Origin: Alistipes sp.
GTDB taxonomy: Bacteria; Bacteroidota; Bacteroidia; Bacteroidales; Rikenellaceae
DNA length: 57,203 bases
Direction of reading: 5' to 3'
NCBI GenBank assembly: GCA_017546345.1
Contig: JAFYXB010000021.1
Span: 1-57,203 of the forward strand
How positions within the stretch are numbered: the stretch's first letter is position 1; each line of letters begins with the position of its first letter. Positions 8,274 through 17,853 of the stretch are shown here, in pieces. The position numbers and the translations under genes are program-made. The notes below the pieces were generated by a model. It ran no database searches. It was not told where the DNA came from and saw only the letters and a list, made by a program, of their open reading frames with translations.

Positions 8274-10523
8274 ATGAAAAGGATTTTTTGTTTTTTAGCC
8301 CTGCTATGTATTCTCTCTGCAGGGGTGCAGGCTTCAGAGCCTGATTACTATCTTCTCGACACTACGCGTGTTTACGAAATGGACGTGGTCGAGGTAATCA
8401 CAACAAATGCAAAGCGAACAACGCCCGTAGCTCACGAAAACCTAACACGTGAGGCTATCGTGCGTAGTAGCTACGGTACGGATATTCCTACGGCACTTGC
8501 TCTCACTCCTTCGATGATTGCAACCAACGAGACAGGTATCGGTATCGGTGCTACATCGATACGTCTGCGTGGTACGGATGCCACGCGTATCAATGTGACT
8601 GTCAATGGTGTATCGCTCAACAATCCCGATTCGCACTCGGTCTATTGGTACGACACGCCCGACCTTATCTCGTCGGTCGGCACGATGCAGGTGCAGCGTG
8701 GAGCGGGTGTCTCGACAAATGGCGCGGGAGCCTTTGGTGGTGCAGTGTCGATGACTACCGATGCTCTCAAGCCCAACTTTGGTGGTTCGGCCTCACTTAG
8801 CTACGGCTCGTATAATACCAATAAGCAGGCGTTGCAACTCTCCTCAGGACTTATGGCTGACCATTGGGTTGTCGATGCACGTGTCACGCATATCGGCTCG
8901 GATGGATATATCGAGCGAGGCTCGACCGATCTTAAAAGTTATATGGCGCAGGTGGGTTACTATGGCGATAAGACTAAGTTAAAACTTTTGTCGTATGGCG
9001 GTATGGCTAAGACCTATCTTACATACAACGGCATATCGCGTGAGGAGATGGCTCTATATGGCCGCCGCTACCATACCTCGGGGCAGTACGAAACGTCGGA
9101 TGGACCATACGTCTTGGCCGACGGTACGCATGTCGATTATTACGATGACCAGACCGATAACTACTTGCAAATCAACAATCAGCTCGTCATAAATCATCGT
9201 TTCGATAAGCGTTGGCAGCTAAACGCTACGTTGTTCTATACCTATGGTTATGGCTATTATAATCAGTATAAGGATGATGCGTGGCTTGCGGGTTATACCA
9301 ACCTTAAGACTGATGTCGAGCAGTCGGACTTGATTCGTAGTAAACTGATGTACAACCACCTCGGAGGAGCTAACGTTGCAGCCAATTATAACACGCGCAA
9401 CCTCGACCTTACGTTTGGCGGTTCGTATAGCTACTATACGTGTCCGCACTGGGGCGAGCTGAGATGGGTTGATGGCCTCGATAGCTCGGAGCTTGGTGGT
9501 CGTTGGTATGATAACGATGTTGAAAAGCACGACGGCAATATCTTTGCGCGTGCCGATTGGTGTGTGTTGCGCGGTTGGGAGGATAATGAGCTGCACCTCT
9601 TTGGCGATTTGCAGTACCGTTATGTAGGCTATCGAGCGTGGGGTACGAACGATAATGCTATATGGAGCGATGATGGTGTTATGATGCAGCCGATAGATGT
9701 CGATAAGGAGTATAATTTCTTCAATCCTCGCCTCGGTATCAGCTATATACATCATCGACATAATGTATTTGCTTCGGCTGCTGTTGCTCATCGTGAACCT
9801 ACACGTTCCGACTTTACGGATCGTCATATGTTCGCTGCAGATGATGGCTATCCAGAACCTGAGCGACTCCTTGATTTCGAGCTTGGATATAACTATATAG
9901 CTCCTCGCCTAAGCCTCGGCATTAACCTATATTATATGCTCTATCACAACCAGCTTGTGGCTACGGGTATGGTCAATGATGGCGATGATGCACTCAATGT
10001 AAATGTGGATCGCAGCTATCGTCGAGGTGTCGAGCTTATGGCTTCGTGGAGAACGGCAAAGTGGCTTACGCTCTCGGCAAATGCTACGCTCTCGCAGAAT
10101 AAAATTCGTGACTATGTAGACGAGTTGCGCGATAGTCCTACCTATGGCCAAAATCTTGGCGATATGACCATATCGTACTCTCCCTCGGCTATGGCTTCGT
10201 TCTCGGCGGACTTCCATATCGGAGGTTTTGGCGCTGTGTGGACGACGCAGTATGTTGGTAAGCAGTATTTTACGAATAACGAGATCGATGCCCTGTCGCT
10301 CGATGCCTACTGTGTTACAAATCTCGATTTAGGCTATAATCTTACCACAAAGCAGGGCTCTACGGTGCGTTTTGGTGTGACTATCTACAACCTCTTCTCG
10401 ACGCTCTACGAGTCGAATGGCTATGGGTACTCCTATATGTGGGATGGCGAGCGTTACGACGAGGCCTACTACTTCCCTCAGGCTCCTATCCACTGCTTGG
10501 CGAATGTAACTGTGAACTTCTAA
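8274..10523 (+). CDS. TonB-dependent outer membrane receptor, probably for thiamine
   Basis: A 749-residue protein with signal peptide (MKRIFCFLALLCILSAGVQA), a TonB-box-like segment (MDVVEVITT, about 35-43), a plug domain to about residue 160 (SIRLRGTDATRINVTVNGV, GAGAFGGAVS) and a 22-strand-type barrel ending in Phe (TVNF). It has no CarboxypepD-like N-terminal extension and no SusD partner, so it belongs to the vitamin/siderophore class. Its thiamine assignment rests on the upstream TPP riboswitch and the PnuC-family gene 10 nt downstream, the arrangement known for the Bacteroides thetaiotaomicron thiamine receptor and PnuT. Confidence 0.9.
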   Translation: MKRIFCFLALLCILSAGVQASEPDYYLLDTTRVYEMDVVEVITTNAKRTTPVAHENLTREAIVRSSYGTDIPTALALTPSMIATNETGIGIGATSIRLRGTDATRINVTVNGVSLNNPDSHSVYWYDTPDLISSVGTMQVQRGAGVSTNGAGAFGGAVSMTTDALKPNFGGSASLSYGSYNTNKQALQLSSGLMADHWVVDARVTHIGSDGYIERGSTDLKSYMAQVGYYGDKTKLKLLSYGGMAKTYLTYNGISREEMALYGRRYHTSGQYETSDGPYVLADGTHVDYYDDQTDNYLQINNQLVINHRFDKRWQLNATLFYTYGYGYYNQYKDDAWLAGYTNLKTDVEQSDLIRSKLMYNHLGGANVAANYNTRNLDLTFGGSYSYYTCPHWGELRWVDGLDSSELGGRWYDNDVEKHDGNIFARADWCVLRGWEDNELHLFGDLQYRYVGYRAWGTNDNAIWSDDGVMMQPIDVDKEYNFFNPRLGISYIHHRHNVFASAAVAHREPTRSDFTDRHMFAADDGYPEPERLLDFELGYNYIAPRLSLGINLYYMLYHNQLVATGMVNDGDDALNVNVDRSYRRGVELMASWRTAKWLTLSANATLSQNKIRDYVDELRDSPTYGQNLGDMTISYSPSAMASFSADFHIGGFGAVWTTQYVGKQYFTNNEIDALSLDAYCVTNLDLGYNLTTKQGSTVRFGVTIYNLFSTLYESNGYGYSYMWDGERYDEAYYFPQAPIHCLANVTVNF

Positions 10524-10533
10524 AAATGTAACT

Positions 10534-11103
10534 ATGAGTTGGTCTTTGGCGCTACAAATCATCGGCACGACACTCGGTCTGTTATATCTGTGGCTCGAGT
10601 ATCGCGCGAATATATGGCTCTGGGTTGTTGGAGCTATCATGCCCTTGGTGCATGGCGTGCTATATCTGACGAATGGCATATATGCCGATGCGGCGATGCA
10701 GTTATACTACCTCTTGGCGGGTATCTATGGCCTTGTTGTGTGGCGTCGTAGACCTAAAGGTGGTGAGACGCTGCAAATATGCCATACCCCCGCAGGGTGG
10801 TATCTGAAACTATTTGTGGTATATGCCGTGCTGCACGTGGTGCTGTACTTCCTACTTACGGAGTTTACCGATAGCCGCGTACCTGTTCTTGACGCTATGT
10901 CTACGGCACTGAGCATTGTGGCTATGTGGATGCTCTCGCGTAAGTTGGTCGAGCAGTGGTTGGTGTGGCTTGTTGTTGATATGATCAGTGTCGGTCTATA
11001 CCTATATAAAGGTATTCCGCTTACGGCAGGCCTCTACACGCTCTATTGCGCCTTGGCCATTGCTGGCTATCTTCGCTGGCGTAGGCAGGCTGCACATAAA
11101 TAA
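10534..11103 (+). CDS. pnuT: PnuC-family inner membrane transporter, probable thiamine permease PnuT
   Basis: A 189-residue membrane protein with about six or seven hydrophobic helices and PnuC-family features (WLEYRANIWLWVVG, then YYLLAGIYGLVVWRRR). PnuC proteins are facilitators that take up nicotinamide riboside; the PnuT branch takes up thiamine, which is then trapped by pyrophosphorylation. Its place behind a TPP riboswitch and TonB receptor supports PnuT. The thiamine pyrophosphokinase gene that often follows in Bacteroides is not here; a terminator comes directly after. Confidence 0.85.
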   Translation: MSWSLALQIIGTTLGLLYLWLEYRANIWLWVVGAIMPLVHGVLYLTNGIYADAAMQLYYLLAGIYGLVVWRRRPKGGETLQICHTPAGWYLKLFVVYAVLHVVLYFLLTEFTDSRVPVLDAMSTALSIVAMWMLSRKLVEQWLVWLVVDMISVGLYLYKGIPLTAGLYTLYCALAIAGYLRWRRQAAHK

Positions 11104-11144
11104 TATAATAGACTGTCCCAAAAGGGCAGTCTATTATATTATTT
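11098..11144. terminator. Bidirectional terminator between pnuT and the DUF2461 gene
   Basis: A stem of about 20 bp with a one-base bulge (AATAATATAATAGACTG...) and an AAAA loop at 11120-11123. The ends of both convergent genes lie inside the stem. Confidence 0.8.
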
Positions 11145-11816
11145 ATACTCTTCGTAGGCGTACTCTATGGCGCGGTTCATCTGGTCGAGGAAGGGTTTGC
11201 ACCTCTTGAAGTGCTCCGCTGTGCGCTCCAACCAATTCTCCTGCATAAACCATTCGCTGTCGAGCGAGAGGCTCAGGCAGAGTTCGCGCTGACGAATGAG
11301 ATGTTCATACTCGGGCGCTACGCTAAAGCCTCGCGGTGTGCGCTTTAGGGCATTGCTACTATCGAGCGTGAAGCCGCTATACTCGATATTCGCGACCATC
11401 TCTGCGGCGTTATCCTCGATCTCCTCTCTGAGGCTGCGTAGTACGTATGGCTCGGGAGCTACGTTGCCCGCAGCAAGAAACGACCCCTCGCCCCAAGTGT
11501 GTCCCTTAGGCGATATGTGGAGGTAGTAGCCGCCATAGCCGCTACGCTTACCGCCACGTGCTACGAAAACGCTGAAGAAGTCCTTATATGGCGTCTTATC
11601 CTTCGAGAAGCGCGTATCGCGATAGATGCGGTAGGTGCAGTCGCCAACCCTCAAACCTTCGACACTCTTGTCAAACTCCGTGATTAGCTCGATGAGTCGC
11701 TCGACATTGCTTTGATGCTGCTTGAGCACACGACGGTAACGTTCCTTGTTGGCCTCGAACCACTCACGGTTGTTGTTGTCGTGGAGCTCGGATAGAAAGT
11801 CAAGTATCTCTTTCAT
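11139..11816 (-). CDS. DUF2461 (TIGR02453) family protein
   Basis: A 225-residue cytoplasmic protein, no signal peptide or membrane segment. Family marks are FLSELHDNNNREWFEANKERYRR at the N-terminus, RIYRDTRFSKDKTPYKDFF in the middle, and GYYLHISPKGHTWGEGSF. The family is widespread in Bacteroidetes and fungi but has no established function. It is a single gene ending in the shared terminator with pnuT. Confidence 0.88.
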   Translation of the reverse strand: MKEILDFLSELHDNNNREWFEANKERYRRVLKQHQSNVERLIELITEFDKSVEGLRVGDCTYRIYRDTRFSKDKTPYKDFFSVFVARGGKRSGYGGYYLHISPKGHTWGEGSFLAAGNVAPEPYVLRSLREEIEDNAAEMVANIEYSGFTLDSSNALKRTPRGFSVAPEYEHLIRQRELCLSLSLDSEWFMQENWLERTAEHFKRCKPFLDQMNRAIEYAYEEYK

Positions 11817-11828
11817 GTTTCGTCGTAC

Positions 11829-11856
11829 AAAAAGGGCTGCCCCGAAAGACAGCCCT
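11829..11856 (-). terminator. Terminator of glyA
   Basis: Stem AGGGCTG/CAGCCCT (11833-11839 with 11850-11856) followed on the minus strand by TTTTT, about 40 nt after the glyA stop codon and just upstream of the DUF2461 gene. Confidence 0.75.
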
Positions 11857-11897
11857 GCGTTTTGATATATATGTAACCTTGTAAGGCTGCCTCTATA

Positions 11898-13178
11898 CTA
11901 CCAAGCGAACAATGGGTACTCGTTCATCATCGCATTTACATCCTTGCGAACTGCTGCGATATTCTCCTCGTTCTCAGGATCTGAAAGTACGCGGTCGATA
12001 AGCTCGGCGATGTAGTCCATCTTATCCTCCTTCACACCACGTGTTGTGATGGCGGGAGTACCGAAACGCAAGCCAGATGTTGTAAATGGAGTGCGTGAGT
12101 CGAATGGTACCATATTCTTATTAGTTGTGATGTCTGCGGCTACCAAGCACTTCTCAGCCAACTTACCAGTAAGCTCGGGGAACTTAGTGCGGAGGTCTAC
12201 GAGCATAAGGTGGTTGTCTGTGCCACCAGATACAATCTTGTAACCACGCTTTGTGAGTGCCTCAGCCAATGCCTGAGAGTTCTTTACAACCTGCTTCTGG
12301 TACTCCTTATACTCGGGAGTGAGAGCCTCGCCAAAGGCTACAGCCTTAGCTGCGATAACGTGCTCCAATGGACCGCCCTGAATACCTGGGAATACTGCAG
12401 AGTTGAGGATCTGAGACATCTTCTTAACTACACCCTTAGGAGTAGTGTAGCCCCATGGGTTGTCGAAGTCCTTGCCCATAAGGATAATACCACCACGAGG
12501 ACCACGGAGGGTCTTATGTGTTGTAGATGTTACGATGTGTGCATACTTCACGGGGTTGTCCAACAAACCGGCAGCGATAAGACCAGCAGTGTGAGCCATA
12601 TCCACGAGCAACAAAGCGCCTACCTTGTCGGCGATCTCGCGCATACGCTTGTAGTCCCACTCGCGAGAGAATGCCGAAGCGCCACCAATGATAAGCTTTG
12701 GCTTGTGCTCCAATGCGAGTGCCTCCATCTCCTCGTAGTCGATGTTGCCTGTCTCCTCCTTAAGCTTGTAGCCTACAGCGTTGAAGTACATACCCGACAT
12801 GTTCACAGGCGAACCGTGTGAAAGGTGGCCACCGTGTGAAAGGTCAAGACCCATGAAGGTATCGCCTGGCTTAAGGCAAGCGAAGAATACTGCCATGTTG
12901 GCCTGTGCGCCTGAGTGGGGCTGTACATTTGCGTACTCTGCATCGTAGAGCTTGCAGATGCGCTCGATAGCGAGATTTTCGATCTTATCAACAACCTCAC
13001 AACCGCCATAGTAGCGTGCTGCAGGGTAACCCTCAGCATACTTATTTGTGCATACCGAGCCCATTGCTGCCATTACCTGATCGCTAACGAAGTTCTCCGA
13101 TGCGATAAGCTCGATACCTTTAGTCTGACGTGAACGCTCCTCGGCGATCAAATCAAAAATCTGTAAATCCTTATTCAT
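11898..13178 (-). CDS. glyA: Serine hydroxymethyltransferase
   Basis: A PLP enzyme interconverting serine plus THF with glycine plus 5,10-methylene-THF. Typical motifs are present: IELIASENF at the start, [37 protein letters not shown] and the PLP-lysine segment [16 protein letters not shown] start it at [10 protein letters not shown] (13178), giving 426 residues. A longer frame reaches 13262, but the promoter at 13220-13251 lies inside that stretch and the added residues ([12 protein letters not shown]) look non-coding. Monocistronic with its own terminator. Confidence 0.95.
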   Translation of the reverse strand: MNKDLQIFDLIAEERSRQTKGIELIASENFVSDQVMAAMGSVCTNKYAEGYPAARYYGGCEVVDKIENLAIERICKLYDAEYANVQPHSGAQANMAVFFACLKPGDTFMGLDLSHGGHLSHGSPVNMSGMYFNAVGYKLKEETGNIDYEEMEALALEHKPKLIIGGASAFSREWDYKRMREIADKVGALLLVDMAHTAGLIAAGLLDNPVKYAHIVTSTTHKTLRGPRGGIILMGKDFDNPWGYTTPKGVVKKMSQILNSAVFPGIQGGPLEHVIAAKAVAFGEALTPEYKEYQKQVVKNSQALAEALTKRGYKIVSGGTDNHLMLVDLRTKFPELTGKLAEKCLVAADITTNKNMVPFDSRTPFTTSGLRFGTPAITTRGVKEDKMDYIAELIDRVLSDPENEENIAAVRKDVNAMMNEYPLFAW

Positions 13179-13219
13179 TTTAGTTATAGTAAAGTTTTTA
13201 GTATTCTTTTTCCAACTAA

Positions 13220-13251
13220 CAAAGGTATAAAATAAAATATAAATAACCAAA
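13220..13251 (-). promoter_or_regulatory. Promoter of glyA
   Basis: Minus strand TTTG (13248-13251), 20 nt, TACCTTTG (13220-13227). Transcription would begin near 13213, about 35 nt before the chosen start codon, which supports the shorter GlyA start. Confidence 0.65.
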
Positions 13252-13405
13252 TAGTAGAGCAAATTTATTTAGATTGGCCGTAATACGTTATAGTGCTTGA
13301 TATGGAAAATTCTCTTGGTGTGAGCCTTAAAGTATTATTCGAAAACCTTAATTTGAGCGGTGTGGTACACCTATTGCTTAGGTGCTATAAAAAAGTTATG
13401 CCGCT

Positions 13406-14599
13406 ATGAAAGTAAACACAGGTAAAGGTACGCTGCCGCTGGTTGTGGTAGTAGCAATATGGTCAGTTTCGGCAATTATATCCCTGCCCGGCTTGGCGAT
13501 ATCGCCTATCCTCGAAGACCTCGATAAAATATTCCCTACAGCAAGTCGCTTGGAGGTTGAGATGCTCGAGTCGTTGCCGTCGTTGCTGATCATCCCATTT
13601 ATGTTGCTTGCAGGTCGCTGGTCGGTACGCCACAACAAGGTAAAACTGCTCGCTATAGGCACCTCTATATTTCTTGTTGCAGGTATGGGTTGCATCCTCT
13701 CGCGCAAGCTTTGGGAGTTGATATTTATGGGTGGTGTTATGGGTATTGGTGCGGGTATGATAATACCACTTTCTACGGGACTTATCGTAGACTATTTTAC
13801 GGGTGATAATCGTGTAAATCAGCTTGGTATAAGCTCGGCAATAAATAATCTTACGTTGGTGCTGGCAACGGCTCTTGTGGGCTATCTTGCCGATGTGGAG
13901 TGGCACTTCGCCTTTGTCGTATATCTGCTTCCTGCCATAACACTTTTGCTCCTGCCAGCCATTAGCCATACGCCTCCTACTCCCGAGCCGGATGATGGTG
14001 CGCAGCGTAGGCAAACACGACTAAATCGCAGGGTGATAATAGGCCTTATGTTCTTCTATTTCTTTATCACGGCAACCTCGCTTGTTGTAACCTACAACAC
14101 CTCCTATTTAGCCTCCGATGCAGGTATATCTACGACAGAATCAGGTGTGATAATCTCGCTATTTTTCCTTGCTATCATGGCGCCAGGTTTTGTGTTAAAT
14201 ACGATTATCAAAATCTTCGGTAGGTGGGTGAATGCGGTGTCGCTCGTTGTTATGGGTTTTGGCCTGTTGCTTATGTCGCTCGAGCATCCCTCGGCTATAT
14301 CGCTTATCTGTGGTGCGATACTCACGGGCTTGGGCTATGGCGTTATGCAGCCGATAATTTATGATAAGGCGGCAACGAATGCTCCACCACATCTTGCCAC
14401 CCTTGCACTCTCGGTGGTGATGACCGTAAACTACCTTGCAATCCTCGTTGCGCCGTTCCTTATCGAGCTTGTAGATCGCATATTTTCGACTAAGTCTTCG
14501 GCTTTTGCATTCCTCTTTGGCGGTGTTGCTGCGCTCATTCTTGCATTTGTTGCTGCGGTGGTCAATCGTCGAAGTAGAGTGCTCGGTTCGGATGATTAG
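13406..14599 (+). CDS. MFS transporter
   Basis: A 397-residue inner membrane protein with twelve hydrophobic segments and a basic loop between halves (GAQRRQTRLNRRVIIG, about 197-212). Helix-loop signatures such as GRWSVRHNKVKLL after helix 2 and the glycine-rich GGVMGIGAGMIIP fit the major facilitator superfamily, drug-exporter-like branch. No substrate can be assigned; neighbours glyA and suf give no clue. Helix 1 carries a long hydrophobic stretch typical of the start. Confidence 0.85.
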   Translation: MKVNTGKGTLPLVVVVAIWSVSAIISLPGLAISPILEDLDKIFPTASRLEVEMLESLPSLLIIPFMLLAGRWSVRHNKVKLLAIGTSIFLVAGMGCILSRKLWELIFMGGVMGIGAGMIIPLSTGLIVDYFTGDNRVNQLGISSAINNLTLVLATALVGYLADVEWHFAFVVYLLPAITLLLLPAISHTPPTPEPDDGAQRRQTRLNRRVIIGLMFFYFFITATSLVVTYNTSYLASDAGISTTESGVIISLFFLAIMAPGFVLNTIIKIFGRWVNAVSLVVMGFGLLLMSLEHPSAISLICGAILTGLGYGVMQPIIYDKAATNAPPHLATLALSVVMTVNYLAILVAPFLIELVDRIFSTKSSAFAFLFGGVAALILAFVAAVVNRRSRVLGSDD

Positions 14600-14638
14600 A
14601 GTGGAATATCTCTAAAAATTAGAACTTTTATGCGTCGC

Positions 14639-14662
14639 TATAGCGTTATGTTATAGCGTTAT
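14639..14662. repeat. Two 11-bp direct repeats upstream of the suf promoter
   Basis: TATAGCGTTAT occurs at 14639-14649 and 14652-14662 (13-nt period), about 35 nt upstream of the suf -33 element. The first copy also overlaps a 10-bp palindrome CGCTATAGCG (14636-14645). This could be a regulator site, but nothing in the window identifies the protein. Confidence 0.45.
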
Positions 14663-14695
14663 AGTAAATCTTTATCTCGTAAATCGCAGGGATAA

Positions 14696-14726
14696 TTGCT
14701 CTTATGAAGATTTTTTGTTATCTTTG
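14696..14726 (+). promoter_or_regulatory. Promoter of the suf operon
   Basis: TTG (14696-14698), 20 nt, TATCTTTG (14719-14726), with the sufB ATG at 14747; the leader would be only about 15 nt. Confidence 0.65.
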
Positions 14727-14746
14727 CGCAACATTTTTATAAAGCA

Positions 14747-16192
14747 ATGAGTAACGATTCAAAAAATATACTTCAGGAGCTTGAAACAAGCGATTACAAA
14801 TACGGCTTCGTGACCGATATCGAGACCGAGACCATTGGTCGCGGACTAACGGAGGATACTATCCGTCTTATCTCGGAGAAGAAGGGCGAGCCAGAGTGGA
14901 TGCTTGAGCGCCGTCTCAAGGCCTTCCGTCATTGGCTAACCCTCGAGCACCCCGATTGGGCACACCTCGACATTCCCGAGATCGACTTTCAGGATATCAT
15001 CTACTATGCCGCCCCCAAAAGTCGCCCCAAGCTCAACTCTATGGACGAGGTAGATCCCGAGCTAAAGCGTACGTTCGATAAGCTCGGTATTCCTCTTGAG
15101 GAGCAGATGGCATTGGCGGGTGTCGCTGTTGATGCCGTTATGGACTCTGTTTCTGTTAAGACTACGTTCCGCGATACGCTTGCCGAGAAGGGTATTATCT
15201 TCTGCTCTATTTCGGAAGCTATCAAGGAGTATCCCGAGTTGATACAGAAGTATCTCGGCTCGGTGGTACCCTATACCGACAACTTCTACGCAGCGCTAAA
15301 TGCTGCTGTATTTAGCGATGGCTCGTTCTGCTACATCCCTAAGGGTGTACGCTGTCCTATGGAGCTATCTACCTACTTCCGTATCAATGCCGAGGGCACG
15401 GGCCAGTTCGAGCGTACGCTTATCGTTGCCGATGAGGGTGCGTATGTTAGCTACTTGGAGGGCTGTACTGCTCCTCAGCGTGACGAGAATCAGCTGCATG
15501 CCGCAGTTGTCGAGATTGTCGTGGAGAAGGATGCCGATGTTAAGTACTCAACGGTTCAGAACTGGTATCCAGGCGATAAGGATGGCAAGGGTGGTATCTA
15601 CAACTTTGTGACTAAGCGCGGTATCTGCCGCGAGGGTGCGCACTTGTCGTGGACGCAGGTCGAGACAGGTTCGGCAATCACATGGAAATATCCGAGCTGC
15701 GTGTTGCATGGCGATAACTCATCGGGTGAGTTCTACTCGGTGGCTATGACCAACAACTATCAGCAGGCAGATACGGGTACGAAGATGATTCATATCGGTC
15801 GCAATACCCGCTCACGTATCGTGTCGAAGGGTATCTCGGCAGGTCGCTCACAGAATGCCTATCGCGGTTTGGTGCGTGTAGCAGCCAATGCCGATAATGC
15901 TCGTAACTACTCGCAGTGCGACTCGCTGCTTATCGGTGATAAGTGTGGTGCCCACACCTTCCCCGTTGTCGATTGTTACAACCCATCGGCGGTGTTGGAG
16001 CACGAGGCAACGACATCAAAGATCTCGGAGGATCAGCTCTTCTACTGCAACCAGCGCGGTATCTCTACCGAGGATGCTGTGGGCTTGATTGTGAATGGCT
16101 ATGCCCGCGAGGTATTGTCGAAGTTGCCTATGGAGTTTGCCGTAGAGGCACAGAAGCTATTGGCAATTAGCCTTGAGGGTAGCGTAGGTTAG
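14747..16192 (+). CDS. sufB: Fe-S cluster assembly scaffold subunit SufB
   Basis: A 481-residue core scaffold subunit of the SufBC2D complex on which Fe-S clusters are built from persulfide sulfur and iron. It has the standard length and the family beta-helix with [54 protein letters not shown] and the C-terminal [20 protein letters not shown]. It is first in sufBCDS; sufC follows after 97 nt, a larger gap than the rest. No SufA or SufE is in the cluster. Confidence 0.97.
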   Translation: MSNDSKNILQELETSDYKYGFVTDIETETIGRGLTEDTIRLISEKKGEPEWMLERRLKAFRHWLTLEHPDWAHLDIPEIDFQDIIYYAAPKSRPKLNSMDEVDPELKRTFDKLGIPLEEQMALAGVAVDAVMDSVSVKTTFRDTLAEKGIIFCSISEAIKEYPELIQKYLGSVVPYTDNFYAALNAAVFSDGSFCYIPKGVRCPMELSTYFRINAEGTGQFERTLIVADEGAYVSYLEGCTAPQRDENQLHAAVVEIVVEKDADVKYSTVQNWYPGDKDGKGGIYNFVTKRGICREGAHLSWTQVETGSAITWKYPSCVLHGDNSSGEFYSVAMTNNYQQADTGTKMIHIGRNTRSRIVSKGISAGRSQNAYRGLVRVAANADNARNYSQCDSLLIGDKCGAHTFPVVDCYNPSAVLEHEATTSKISEDQLFYCNQRGISTEDAVGLIVNGYAREVLSKLPMEFAVEAQKLLAISLEGSVG

Positions 16193-16289
16193 CCGTCGAA
16201 AGACAAGACTACTTATACGGAGTACCTATTCTTGCGACTAACTTAGTGCAAGAGAGTGATTTAGAAAATAAAGAAACAAAAATATAACT

Positions 16290-17045
16290 ATGCTAAAAGT
16301 TGAAAATCTACACGCCTCAGTTGGCGATAAGCAGATTTTGAAGGGTATAAACCTCGAGGTTAAGGCTGGCGAGGTACACGCAATTATGGGCCCTAATGGC
16401 TCGGGTAAATCAACACTTGCTTCGGTGTTGGCCGGCAACGAGAAGTTTACGGTGACCGAGGGTAAGGTTGAGTTCTTGGGTGAGGATCTCCTCGGCTTGC
16501 CTATCGAGGATCGTTCGCGCAAGGGACTATTCCTTGGTTTCCAGTATCCTGTCGAGATTCCTGGTGTTACAATGGCGAACTTTATGAAGCTCGCGGTAAA
16601 CGAGCAGCGTAAGTATCGCGGCGAGGAGCCATTGACAGCGGCTCAGTATTTGAAGATGATGCGCGAGAAGAGCGCTATTGTTGAGCTCGACTCTAAGCTT
16701 ACGTCACGTGCCGTAAACGAGGGCTTCTCGGGTGGCGAGAAGAAGAAGAACGAGATCTTCCAGATGGCTATGCTCGATCCAAAGCTCGCAATCTTGGATG
16801 AGACCGATTCGGGTCTCGATATCGATGCATTGCGTATCGTAGCTACGGGTGTTACTCGCCTCAAGCGTGAGGATAACGCTACGGTAGTTATTACACACTA
16901 CCAGCGTTTGTTGGACTATATCGTGCCCGACTATGTTCACGTGTTGTATAAGGGTCGCATCATCTACACAGGTGATAAGAGCCTCGCTTTGAAGCTCGAG
17001 AAGGAGGGTTACGATTGGCTTATCAACGACTATAAGGAGGAGTAA
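16290..17045 (+). CDS. sufC: Fe-S assembly ATPase SufC
   Basis: The 251-residue ABC-type ATPase of SufBC2D; ATP binding drives the SufB-SufD rearrangement. Walker A GPNGSGKST (34-42), a SufC-type signature FSGGEKKKNEI and Walker B LAILDETDSGLD (with the family's DETDSGLD in place of DEPTSGLD) are present. It is 3 nt ahead of sufD. Confidence 0.97.
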   Translation: MLKVENLHASVGDKQILKGINLEVKAGEVHAIMGPNGSGKSTLASVLAGNEKFTVTEGKVEFLGEDLLGLPIEDRSRKGLFLGFQYPVEIPGVTMANFMKLAVNEQRKYRGEEPLTAAQYLKMMREKSAIVELDSKLTSRAVNEGFSGGEKKKNEIFQMAMLDPKLAILDETDSGLDIDALRIVATGVTRLKREDNATVVITHYQRLLDYIVPDYVHVLYKGRIIYTGDKSLALKLEKEGYDWLINDYKEE

Positions 17046-17048
17046 GCG

Positions 17049-17852
17049 ATGATCGAACGTATTATTGAGATATTTGCGGCTCAACCAATTCCCGAGGGGT
17101 GTTGTACCTCATCGGGCAGATGGTCGTTGGTGGCTACGTGCGATAGAGATATCGTTGTGGAGCCCAATACCGAGGTTGAGTTGCTCGTTGTAGATAGTCC
17201 TGCTGTGGCAAACATCGATATCGATGTCCGTACAGGTGCTAAGTTACGCATTGTACACATTGTTTCGGAGCATAGTGCAACACAACTGTCGTTGGCATTG
17301 GCTGCCGATGCAGAGTGCTCGATGACCGAGGTCGTTCTCTCGCCATCGGACGTACGTGTTGTTACAAGCCTTGTGGAGCGTGGTGCACGTTTCGAGCTCA
17401 ATGGCCTCTTTATTCTCACGGATGAGGAGCAGGGTAGTGTTACGGTTGATGTAAACCATATGGCTGCCGACTGCCAATCGCGCACAGCAGTTAAGGGTGT
17501 AGCTTCGGGTAAGGCTCATGGTAGCTTCTCAGGTTTGGTCTATGTCGCTCCCGATGCACAGCGTACCGACTCGGTGCAGTCGAGCCGTAATGTTGTTATT
17601 GGCAATGCTCGTATCGAGACTCTCCCACAGTTGGAGATCTATGCCGATGATGTTAAGTGTAGCCACGGTGCAACTGTCGGTCAGATGGATGCCGAGGCTA
17701 TTCTCTATATGCGCCAGCGTGGCCTCAGCCTTGCCGATGCTAAGCGTCTGCAGATTGAGGGTTTTGTTGGCGATGTTGTTATGCACGCTGCAATTGATGG
17801 TCTTGTAGAGCCTCTACAGGAGCTTCTTGCGGAGAAGTTTAATAGATTGTAA
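17049..17852 (+). CDS. sufD: Fe-S cluster assembly protein SufD
   Basis: A 267-residue paralogue of SufB that completes the SufBC2D scaffold. The C-terminal half carries the family features HGSFSGLVYVAPDAQRTDS, LPQLEIYADDVKCSHGATVGQ and YMRQRGLSLADAKRLQIEGF. It is considerably shorter than the roughly 420-residue E. coli protein because the N-terminal domain is reduced; I believe this is usual in Bacteroidetes. The stop codon is 1 nt before the sufS ATG. Confidence 0.93.
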   Translation: MIERIIEIFAAQPIPEGCCTSSGRWSLVATCDRDIVVEPNTEVELLVVDSPAVANIDIDVRTGAKLRIVHIVSEHSATQLSLALAADAECSMTEVVLSPSDVRVVTSLVERGARFELNGLFILTDEEQGSVTVDVNHMAADCQSRTAVKGVASGKAHGSFSGLVYVAPDAQRTDSVQSSRNVVIGNARIETLPQLEIYADDVKCSHGATVGQMDAEAILYMRQRGLSLADAKRLQIEGFVGDVVMHAAIDGLVEPLQELLAEKFNRL

Positions 17853-17853
17853 G

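Noticed and set aside
9219..9827. A 202-codon minus-strand frame inside the TonB receptor gene
   Set aside because: It has an Ile/Thr/Arg-biased composition typical of the antisense of a barrel gene and no promoter or family features.
12210..12821. A 203-codon plus-strand frame opposite glyA
   Set aside because: Antisense of a conserved enzyme; composition rich in Leu, Cys and Val, no family resemblance.
16193..16289. A possible small RNA or tRNA between sufB and sufC
   Set aside because: The 97 nt show no cloverleaf, T-loop or terminator and most likely are only an operon spacer.
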